From Desulfobacterales bacterium (GTDB taxonomy: Bacteria > Desulfobacterota > DSM-4660 > Desulfatiglandales > Desulfatiglandaceae), in assembly GCA_022013615.1 (NCBI GenBank), contig JAKLQB010000187.1, positions 1-13,937 of the forward strand: a stretch of 13,937 nt of DNA, written 5' to 3'. The translations under genes and the position numbers were made by a program. Shown here one piece after another: positions 8,288 to 13,937 of the stretch (positions are counted from its first letter, which is position 1; every line of letters starts with the position of its first letter). The notes under the pieces were generated by a model. That model was not told the origin of the DNA. It did no database searches and saw nothing but the letters and a program-made list of their open reading frames with translations.

Positions 8288-9949
8288 ATGGAAAAGAGAA
8301 CGATACTGGCCTTTGCTTTATCCTTCCTGGTGCTTATTCTATGGTCATTCCTTTTCAACCCGAGCAAAGACCAGGTTTCAAAAAAAGGAGAACCCCCTGA
8401 AACAGTTGCACCGAAGACTGTGTCGCAGTCTCCAGAAACTGCGAGCGCACCGCATGCTGCGATTTCCAAAGCACCAGAGAAAACAAATTTTAAGTTGGCC
8501 CCAGAGACTGATGAAAAAGAGATTGTGGTCGACACACCCTTATACAGGGCTGTCTTTACCAATGCGGGCCCTACCATTAAAAGCTTTAAACTGAAAGAAT
8601 ACCGTGAGTCCGTAGAACCTGATTCACCCTTGATTGACCTTATCGATTTTCAGCAAGAGAAGGCTGATTTTTTGATAATAAGCTTTGATGGGGCGTCTGC
8701 AAGTCAACCTGAAAAAACCATCTACCAGGTGGAGCACCAAAAAATACGGCTCGAATCAGATTCTTCGCCTAAAAACCTAGTTTTCCACTCCTTGACCTCC
8801 GGTGGGATTTCAATTAGTCAGACGTACCGCTTTTATCCGGATCAATATAGGATCGATCTCCAGATCGATGTTATCAATCAATCGGGGGAAATAGTCACCG
8901 GCGCCTTTGTCACTGATATAAAGGCATTACCGCCCGAGGGTAAGAAGAGCTATTACTCCTACGTTGGTATCGTCCTGCTCCTGGACGACAAACTTGAAGA
9001 AGTTAAGATCAAAAAGGAATCCGAACCAAAGGACCTGGCAGGCCGGATCGATTGGATGGCCTATGAGGACGATTTCTTTATATCAGCCGTTATCCCGGAT
9101 CAACCTTCAAAGGCAAGTTTCAAAGGGCGTCTATTGCCATCGGGCATATTGGAAGGCACCCACATGCCACCATCTATTTCACTACACCCTTCTGAACGGG
9201 TCTCTTCCAGCTATACCCTGTACCTCGGACCCAGAGAACTGGGTGTCCTGAAACAGCTTGGAAAAAATCTCGAAAGGGCCATTACTTTTGGATGGACTGA
9301 CATAATTGCCAAGCCCCTTCTGTATCTCCTGAGATTTTTCAACCAGTACATAAACAACTATGGTGTATCCATTATTCTTCTCACAATCCTGATCAAGATC
9401 CTTTTCTGGCCCCTGACACACAAAAGCTACAAATCCATGAAAGAGATGCAGAAACTCCAGCCCAGAATGGCCAAGATCAGAGAAAAATATAAAAACAACA
9501 AAGCACAACTGAACAAAGAAATGATGGGACTGTACAAAACCTACAAGGTCAACCCCATGGGCGGATGCTTGCCCATGATAATCCAGCTTCCAGTATTCTT
9601 TGCTCTTTTTAGAATTCTGGGTAGCGCCATTGAACTGAGACAGGCGCCTTTTATGCTATGGATAGACGATCTTTCGGCCCCTGATCGTCTTTTCAGCTTC
9701 CCTTTTTCAATTCCTTTCATGTCCCCGCCTTACGGAATACCAGTGCTTACCCTGTTGATGGGCGCTTCCATGTTTCTTCAGCAGAAAATGACCCCGACCC
9801 CCGGGGACCCGATGCAGGCCAAGATCATGATGTTCTTACCACTTATCTTTACATTTATGTTTATCAACTTCCCGTCTGGCCTTGTTCTTTACTGGTTAGT
9901 CAACAACATTCTATCAATAGGCCAGCAGTACCGTATTCATAAGAGTTAA
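8288..9949 (+). CDS. yidC: Membrane protein insertase YidC
   Basis: YidC inserts and folds inner-membrane proteins, alone or with SecYEG. At 553 residues it is the long Gram-negative form. There is a first membrane helix (about 6-23), a Pro/Lys/Ser-rich linker (about 25-75), the periplasmic beta-sandwich domain (about 78-325), and the conserved insertase domain (about 340-550). In the insertase domain are LTHKSYKSMKEMQKLQPRMA (376-395), VNPMGGCLPMIIQLPVFFAL (421-440), ELRQAPFMLWIDDLSAPD (449-466) and the final helices FPSGLVLYWLVNN (528-540). The start is ATG at 8288 with AAGG upstream. The gap of 127 bases after yidD contains no clear promoter or terminator. jag follows after 24 bases. Confidence 0.98.
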   Translation: MEKRTILAFALSFLVLILWSFLFNPSKDQVSKKGEPPETVAPKTVSQSPETASAPHAAISKAPEKTNFKLAPETDEKEIVVDTPLYRAVFTNAGPTIKSFKLKEYRESVEPDSPLIDLIDFQQEKADFLIISFDGASASQPEKTIYQVEHQKIRLESDSSPKNLVFHSLTSGGISISQTYRFYPDQYRIDLQIDVINQSGEIVTGAFVTDIKALPPEGKKSYYSYVGIVLLLDDKLEEVKIKKESEPKDLAGRIDWMAYEDDFFISAVIPDQPSKASFKGRLLPSGILEGTHMPPSISLHPSERVSSSYTLYLGPRELGVLKQLGKNLERAITFGWTDIIAKPLLYLLRFFNQYINNYGVSIILLTILIKILFWPLTHKSYKSMKEMQKLQPRMAKIREKYKNNKAQLNKEMMGLYKTYKVNPMGGCLPMIIQLPVFFALFRILGSAIELRQAPFMLWIDDLSAPDRLFSFPFSIPFMSPPYGIPVLTLLMGASMFLQQKMTPTPGDPMQAKIMMFLPLIFTFMFINFPSGLVLYWLVNNILSIGQQYRIHKS

Positions 9950-9973
9950 GCATAACATTTGGAGGTCACAATC

Positions 9974-10624
9974 ATGCAAACTTTTGAATTTGAAGGAAAA
10001 ACTACCGAGGAAGCGATTGAAAATGCCTGTCGCCAACTCAAGCTCACCAAAGACGAGATCGACGTCGAAATCATTGAACCCGGATCCGCGGGGATTTTTG
10101 GGTTAGTGGGTGGCAGGAAGGCTAAAGTCAAAGTCACGACTACAGGTGAAGAACCGGAACCCGTCGAGGAGACAAACGGGGTCGCCATTGCTAAAGACGC
10201 ACTGGAAAATATCCTGACACTGATCCCCATGGAGGGAACCACAGTAAGCGCAGCACAAAACGATGGCACAATTGCCCTTAACATTGAAGGTGATACATCG
10301 GGGCTTCTAATAGGGCGAAAGGGGAGAACCTTGGACGCCCTGCAGTTTATCGTGAACAAGATCGTTAATAAGGCCCTGGAAAAGCGAACCCAGGTGGTTG
10401 TTGATTCTGAAAATTATCGTCAGCGAAGAAGAGACTCGTTGATCCAGATGGGCATGAGGATGGGCGAAAAAGCCAAAAATATAGGAAAACCCGTGGTCAC
10501 GAATCTTTTAAATCCCCATGACCGGAGAATCGTTCACATGGCCCTGAGGGACGATGAGTCACTGGACACGAAAAGCCGGGGGGAAGGTATTTTAAAAAAG
10601 ATCCTCATCATACCCAAAAGATAA
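9974..10624 (+). CDS. jag: RNA-binding protein Jag/KhpB (Jag-N, KH and R3H domains)
   Basis: The 216-residue protein has the three-domain order of Jag (also KhpB/EloR). The Jag-N domain (1-52) contains IEPGSAGIFGLVGGRKAKVK. The KH domain (about 73-150) has the GxxG loop GRKG at 114-117, within LIGRKGRTLDALQFIVN. The R3H domain (about 150-214) contains the R-x3-H pattern Arg184 to His188, in PHDRRIVHMAL. KhpB is a cytoplasmic RNA-binding protein that in Gram-positives partners KhpA and influences cell elongation; the role here is inferred from the family. I chose the ATG at 9974 because GGAGG (9961-9965) sits eight bases upstream; a TTG at 9959 overlaps that site and is unlikely to be used. 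It follows yidC directly, as in many genomes. Confidence 0.95.
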   Translation: MQTFEFEGKTTEEAIENACRQLKLTKDEIDVEIIEPGSAGIFGLVGGRKAKVKVTTTGEEPEPVEETNGVAIAKDALENILTLIPMEGTTVSAAQNDGTIALNIEGDTSGLLIGRKGRTLDALQFIVNKIVNKALEKRTQVVVDSENYRQRRRDSLIQMGMRMGEKAKNIGKPVVTNLLNPHDRRIVHMALRDDESLDTKSRGEGILKKILIIPKR

Positions 10625-10640
10625 CCGTTCACGGGCTCAC

Positions 10641-10670
10641 AGGTTCAAGGTTCACCGAAACTCTGAACCT
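10641..10670 (+). repeat. AGGTTCA heptamer tandem pair with an inverted copy
   Basis: AGGTTCA occurs twice in tandem at 10641-10654, and its exact complement TGAACCT at 10664-10670 could pair with the second copy (7-bp stem, 9-base loop). There is no run of T after it, so it does not look like an intrinsic terminator. It lies between jag and mnmE. Confidence 0.7.
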
Positions 10671-10704
10671 ATGAAGGCTCACATTCAGCTTGACGTAACG
10701 GGCT

Positions 10705-12126
10705 ATGGGAAACGGACAACGGACAACGGACAACGGACAACGGTTAACCGACAACGATACCATCGCCGCCATTGCCACACCCATCGGACAGGCCGGAATC
10801 GGTATTATTCGTATCAGCGGCCCCTTGTCTGCTGAAATCGCTGAAAAAACCTTTAGGCCGAAAAAACCCGTTCAAGATCTTAATAGTCATCACCTTTACC
10901 TGGGGAACTTCCTGGATCCATCCTCCGGTGACATGGTCGATGAAGTTCTGCTCTCCTTTATGAAGGCTCCTCACTCCTATACCCGGGAAGACATCGTTGA
11001 AATCAATTTCCACAGCGGCTATCTCCTCCTTTCAAGGGCCCTCCAAATTATTTTAGACCAGGGCGCAAGACTGGCGAGACCCGGAGAATTTACATTGAGG
11101 GCCTTCTTGAATGGCAGAATCGATTTGACTCAGGCTGAAGCTGTGATCGATCTAATCAATGCCAAATCGGACAGGGGCCTGCATTTAGCATCTCAGCAGA
11201 TCCAGGGGACTTTCAGGAATGAAATCGAGGGGCTGCGGCAAAAGGCGATCGATTTCCTTGCACACGCGGAAGTGGCGATCGATTTCCCAGACGAAGAATC
11301 CGAAATCATATCCAGGGAAAAAACCTCAAAGCGAATTGGAAAGGAAATTGTCAAACCCATCGAAGACCTGATTGAGGCCCAGGCAACAAAAAGACTCTGG
11401 GTAGATGGCATCAACACCGTGATTGTGGGGCGTGTTAATGCGGGAAAATCAAGCATTCTAAATAGACTTCTAAACGAACAACGGGCGATCGTAACAGCGA
11501 TTCCAGGGACGACGAGGGACATCATTGAATCCACCATCACAATTGAGGGGCTGCCGCTCCGCCTTATGGATACTGCCGGATTCAGAAATGTAAAGAATGA
11601 GGTGGAAAGGATCGGAATCCACTTTACCGAGCAAAAACTGGCAGAAGCTGACTTCTTACTTGTGGTCATTGACCAGAGCAGGCCGCTAAACCATAATGAT
11701 CACAATATCATTGCTCAATCCCGGGGGAAAAATGCCCTGATTGTGATCAACAAAATTGATCTCCCATCCAGACTCAGTAAGGAAGTCAAACATGATGCAT
11801 TCTCTGGACTTCCCATCGTTAAGATATCCGCGCTCACTGGTCAAGGCCTTGACCAGTTGAGAAAAGGCATTTCGGATTGCTTACTAAAAGGGGATATAGA
11901 CGTGACGTCCCCTGATGTGGCCCCGAACTTGAGACACAGACAGGCCCTAATAGATGCGGCTCAGTTTTTCAAAAGCGCCGGCCGAAAGGCAAAAAAAGAC
12001 GCTCCCATGGAAATTGTTGCTTTTGAACTCAAGAGCGGGCTGGATGCCTTGGGGAAAATCATAGGAGAGACCACCACTGAAGAGGTCCTGGACAGCATAT
12101 TCAGCCAGTTTTGTTTGGGGAAATAA
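10705..12126 (+). CDS. mnmE: tRNA modification GTPase MnmE (TrmE)
   Basis: MnmE works with MnmG to make the 5-carboxymethylaminomethyl group on wobble uridine of certain tRNAs. The N-terminal tetrahydrofolate-binding domain starts at NDTIAAIATP (17-26) and includes ARPGEFTLRAFLNGRIDLTQ (124-143). The G domain has G1 GRVNAGKS (242-249), G2 GTTRD (268-272), G3 DTAG (289-292) and G4 NKID (349-352). The C-terminus ends in Cys-Leu-Gly-Lys (470-473), which contains the catalytic Cys. The usual HGG of the N-terminal domain reads His-Ser-Gly (103-105). The ATG at 10705 is the only start before the conserved region, has no clear ribosome-binding site, and leads into a tail coded by the heptamer array. 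The gene follows jag after an 80-base gap. Confidence 0.96.
   Translation: MGNGQRTTDNGQRLTDNDTIAAIATPIGQAGIGIIRISGPLSAEIAEKTFRPKKPVQDLNSHHLYLGNFLDPSSGDMVDEVLLSFMKAPHSYTREDIVEINFHSGYLLLSRALQIILDQGARLARPGEFTLRAFLNGRIDLTQAEAVIDLINAKSDRGLHLASQQIQGTFRNEIEGLRQKAIDFLAHAEVAIDFPDEESEIISREKTSKRIGKEIVKPIEDLIEAQATKRLWVDGINTVIVGRVNAGKSSILNRLLNEQRAIVTAIPGTTRDIIESTITIEGLPLRLMDTAGFRNVKNEVERIGIHFTEQKLAEADFLLVVIDQSRPLNHNDHNIIAQSRGKNALIVINKIDLPSRLSKEVKHDAFSGLPIVKISALTGQGLDQLRKGISDCLLKGDIDVTSPDVAPNLRHRQALIDAAQFFKSAGRKAKKDAPMEIVAFELKSGLDALGKIIGETTTEEVLDSIFSQFCLGK
10711..10759 (+). repeat. Heptanucleotide (AACGGAC) array at the mnmE start
   Basis: AACGGAC is repeated four times perfectly at 10711-10738. Three degenerate copies follow (AACGGTT, AACCGAC, AACGATA) up to 10759. 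The array begins three bases after the ATG of mnmE and encodes its first residues with a seven-residue period, NGQRTTD. Confidence 0.92.
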
Positions 12127-12134
12127 TTGGTCAG

Positions 12135-12401
12135 AAGTGACTAAAGTGACTAAAGTGATCTAAAGTGACTAAAGTTAAAGGTGTTATTTGACGTTTTAAA
12201 ATAGTAAACGGTTCCAGAACAAGGTGTTTGTCGAGCAACCTGCTTGCGTAAATCGAGGCAGACAAATCGGTCTGAATTTTTGACTTTCTGTTGCGAGTGT
12301 TTTTTGGCCTGCTTTGTCTTGGAGACTTTGATGAAGCCAGTCTTTTTAAAAAAGTCACGAAGTTCCTTAACTTTAGACACTTTAAACTTTAGGCACTTAA
12401 A
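12135..12401. repeat. Miniature inverted-repeat element in the mnmE-DUF218 gap
   Basis: The 353 bases between mnmE and the next gene hold no convincing gene. They hold a pair of imperfect inverted arms: 12135-12181, built from about four copies of GTGACTAAA ending AAAGTTAAAGG, and 12365-12401, whose reverse complement carries AGTGCCTAAA and AGTGTCTAAAGTTAAGG. The arms enclose about 180 bases that encode nothing I recognise. The structure resembles a MITE or a long palindromic repeat, but I see no transposase and no clear target-site duplication. I see nothing in the flank from 12402 to 12479. Confidence 0.65.
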
Positions 12402-12479
12402 TCAGAGTACCTTCCAGGACCAACAAAAACAAGCTGCCTCATCTGGGGGTGGTAATTTGATTTTCTACCGACCTAAATA

Positions 12480-13304
12480 TCAGAGGAATTTTTTTAGGGT
12501 ATAATAGATCAATTTCTGATACTCGATAATCACCTCATTGACGTATTTCCCTTTCTTCCACCAGTTATCCGGCCTGAAATCCATATACTGGGAAGGCATC
12601 ATCATAATTACCATTTCGTCTTTCTCAAACACTTTTTTAAAAGTCAACCAGGCGCGTCTTGAATGGTGTGGAGATGTGACTATAATCAGGGAACGATAAC
12701 CTTCCTTTTGTGCAATTTCTCTAATTATCCTGGCTTCCTCAAAGGTGCTGCCCATAAAACGGTCACTGACAAGGCAGTCAGACCTGGCTACGCCCAATCC
12801 CTGGAGCATCATGATCAAAAGGTCTCTCGTTTCAGGGTAGTGGGCCCCTCTCTGCTTTAAAACCTCAATCCCATCGGGTAGCTCTTCCCTGCCAACAAAA
12901 ATACGCGGGGCCATACCTTCCTCGTAAAGATCCGCAGCCGCAAGGCCCCGTTCCACAGGGTTTCCCATCATGCAAACAATAAGGTCAGCTTTCTCGAGAG
13001 AATGCTGAACAACCAGATACTTTCCAAGGCTGGTCAGGATCGGGCCGCGAGAATAGGAAACCAGGATGTAGACAATGAACACAAGGAAAATGACCCACTT
13101 AAGAACCGTCGGCCGACTGATCTTCTTCCCTTGCGGTTCTATTGGCCTGTTGTCCACATAAGTTTCTGTTTGTCCCCTGTCCTCCACCTCATTCTCTTGG
13201 GCTCCAATTGTGCGGTCCTGCTCTCCGATCCAGTTTGTAAGGTATTTTTGATCAGGCTCGTTTTTAGAGCCCATCTTCAGACGAGACCATACCTCTTTCA
13301 TCAT
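12480..13304 (-). CDS. Membrane-anchored DUF218 (YdcF/ElyC/SanA-like) protein
   Basis: The 274-residue protein has a hydrophilic, acidic N-terminal tail (1-65), one membrane helix (about 67-84) and a C-terminal DUF218 domain (about 105-265). Landmarks are ADLIVCMMGNPVERGLAAADL (106-126, early strand and turn), STFEEARIIREIA (186-198, the Ser-Thr-x-Glu-Glu-Ala pattern) and VTSPHHSRRAWLTFKKVF (209-226). Relatives include E. coli SanA, ElyC and YdcF, which affect the cell envelope; no reaction is established here. GGGG lies just before two adjacent ATG codons (13302-13304 and 13299-13301), and the second is better spaced. The minus-strand gene converges with mnmE across the inverted-repeat element and appears to have its own promoter. 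Confidence 0.85.
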   Translation of the reverse strand: MMKEVWSRLKMGSKNEPDQKYLTNWIGEQDRTIGAQENEVEDRGQTETYVDNRPIEPQGKKISRPTVLKWVIFLVFIVYILVSYSRGPILTSLGKYLVVQHSLEKADLIVCMMGNPVERGLAAADLYEEGMAPRIFVGREELPDGIEVLKQRGAHYPETRDLLIMMLQGLGVARSDCLVSDRFMGSTFEEARIIREIAQKEGYRSLIIVTSPHHSRRAWLTFKKVFEKDEMVIMMMPSQYMDFRPDNWWKKGKYVNEVIIEYQKLIYYTLKKFL

Positions 13305-13372
13305 GCACCCCTTATCTTAATTTCCGTCCAGAAACTTGCAAATCTCCGCCTAATACCAACGAGTTGATCAGA

Positions 13373-13402
13373 TTTATATTATATTGCTTATTCAAAAGTC
13401 AA
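13373..13402 (-). promoter_or_regulatory. Probable sigma-70 promoter for the DUF218 gene
   Basis: On the minus strand, TTGACT (13397-13402) is followed after 18 bases by TATAAA (13373-13378). An overlapping TATAAT lies closer, but with a 13-base spacer. The transcript would begin about 62 bases before the DUF218 start. I see no gene in the 212 bases from 13305 to 13516, which otherwise appear featureless. Confidence 0.45.
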
Positions 13403-13516
13403 AACTGTTTCAGAATCCATTACCGGTTTATTCATTACGAATAGTGTGTTATGAAACCTTATATCTTAAGTGACACAAACAGCCAGATCGATTTTCTCAT
13501 TTAAGAATGAATCCTC

Positions 13517-13660
13517 ATGAAAGTCAATTGCCAAGAATACAGAAAATCCATGGAACTCCTGGGCCTAAAGATAAGGCTTAAAAAGGGTATCTCTGACCTC
13601 AAAGAGCAGAAGGAGATAAAAAAGAGGATCAGAATCCTTGAAAAAGAACTCAAGTTATAA
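13517..13660 (+). CDS. Small 47-residue hypothetical protein (Cys-x2-Tyr-Arg helical type)
   Basis: The reading frame is short but looks real. The product begins MKVNCQEYRKSMELLGLKIR and continues with a strongly charged, probably two-helix coiled-coil region (about 20-47) rich in Lys, Glu, Ile and Leu, ending EKELKL. A short Cys-x-Glu-Tyr-Arg start, then a MELLGL-type turn, then an amphipathic helix is a pattern I have seen in small uncharacterised proteins of Desulfobacterota; this is memory, not a search. The ATG at 13517 is fixed by an in-frame stop two codons upstream. The ribosome-binding site is weak. A hairpin begins at the stop codon. The function is unknown, and it has no membrane segment. 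Confidence 0.55.
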   Translation: MKVNCQEYRKSMELLGLKIRLKKGISDLKEQKEIKKRIRILEKELKL

Positions 13661-13681
13661 AATCGCTACTCGATTTTATTT
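13657..13681 (+). terminator. AT-rich hairpin at the small gene's stop, possible terminator
   Basis: ATAAAATCG (13657-13665) and CGATTTTAT (13671-13679) form a perfect 9-bp stem with a 5-base loop, followed by TT. The stem starts within the stop codon region of the small gene. The stem has few GC pairs, so termination may be weak. It could act for either strand, because dtd is transcribed toward it. Confidence 0.45.
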
Positions 13682-13748
13682 AACGTCCGCGGCGGACTCA
13701 AGAAAGGAAATTTCACACCATCAAGTGTCACAAGGGGTGCCTGAAAGG

Positions 13749-13937
13749 CTACAAACTCTTTGAGCTATCCAGGATCAAAGTAACGGGACCGTCGTTAACC
13801 AGATAGACATCCATCATCTCCTGGAATTGACCAGCGGCGACGTAGATACCCTTCGCCTTCAAAAGCCTAATAAAATGCTCATAAAGGTCCTTTGCCCGTT
13901 CTGGCCGGGCAGCCTTTGCAAAAGACGGTCTACGTCC
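13749..13937 (-). CDS. dtd: D-aminoacyl-tRNA deacylase, C-terminal part (truncated by the window edge)
   Basis: The last 62 residues of DTD are present; the N-terminus, including the Ser-x2-Gln catalytic motif, lies beyond the right edge. DTD hydrolyses D-amino acids (and Gly from tRNA-Ala) from mischarged tRNAs and acts as a homodimer in the cytoplasm. The visible part begins [20 protein letters not shown] and contains the NxGPxT signature as [11 protein letters not shown], with the cis-Pro motif Gly-Pro. The stop is TAG at 13749-13751. It converges on the 47-residue small gene with 88 bases between the stops. Confidence 0.94.
   Translation of the reverse strand, partial: GRRPSFAKAARPERAKDLYEHFIRLLKAKGIYVAAGQFQEMMDVYLVNDGPVTLILDSSKSL

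Noticed and set aside
9959..9973. TTG start for jag at 9959
   Set aside because: This codon overlaps the GGAGG site that serves the ATG at 9974, and Jag-N alignments begin at MQTFEFEGKT.
10641..10670. Intrinsic terminator after jag
   Set aside because: The 7-bp stem has a 9-base loop and no T run, and it appears to arise from the AGGTTCA repeat.
12131..12380. Two overlapping minus-strand frames of about 75 codons in the mnmE-DUF218 gap
   Set aside because: Both run through the inverted-repeat arms, have low-complexity ends coded by the repeat words and show no recognisable domain or good ribosome-binding site.

Overview
The window carries chromosomal housekeeping genes of a Gram-negative bacterium, most likely a member of the Desulfobacterota (the former Deltaproteobacteria). 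This placement is inferred from gene order (mreBCD-mrdA-rodA, and rpmH-rnpA-yidD-yidC-jag-mnmE), the style of the proteins, frequent TTG starts, and a 47-residue protein of a type I associate with that group. No database search was possible. I see no prophage, CRISPR array, toxin-antitoxin pair, transposase or obvious defence system.

Left end (1-1600): the N-terminal part of a PhoH-type ATPase runs off the left edge on the minus strand. Just upstream of it, on the same strand, is a YjbQ-family gene. A small plus-strand ABM-domain gene follows, with its own near-consensus sigma-70 promoter.

Shape and elongasome operon (1607-7247, minus strand): the order of transcription is mreB, mreC, mreD, mrdA (PBP2), rodA. 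MreB filaments, the MreC/MreD membrane scaffold, the PBP2 transpeptidase and the RodA glycosyltransferase together build the lateral cell wall. MreD has no normal start codon for its expected first membrane helix.

Divergent ribosome / RNase P / membrane-insertion operon (7427-12126, plus strand): rpmH, rnpA, yidD, yidC, jag (khpB), mnmE. This is the conserved group often found near oriC, but here mreB occupies the position upstream of rpmH. The AT-rich gap between mreB and rpmH contains a promoter in each direction. Two different 7-bp tandem repeats occupy the jag-mnmE gap, and one of them forms the first codons of mnmE.

Right end (12127-13937): a gene-free stretch of about 350 bp holds a miniature inverted-repeat element. 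It is followed by a membrane-anchored DUF218/YdcF-family gene (minus), a 47-codon small gene (plus) with a hairpin at its stop codon, and the C-terminal end of dtd, D-aminoacyl-tRNA deacylase (minus), cut by the window edge.

The most notable points are the heptanucleotide array at the mnmE start, the hidden N-terminal helix of mreD, the inverted-repeat element and the conserved-looking microprotein. I do not think the window contains a new multi-gene system.
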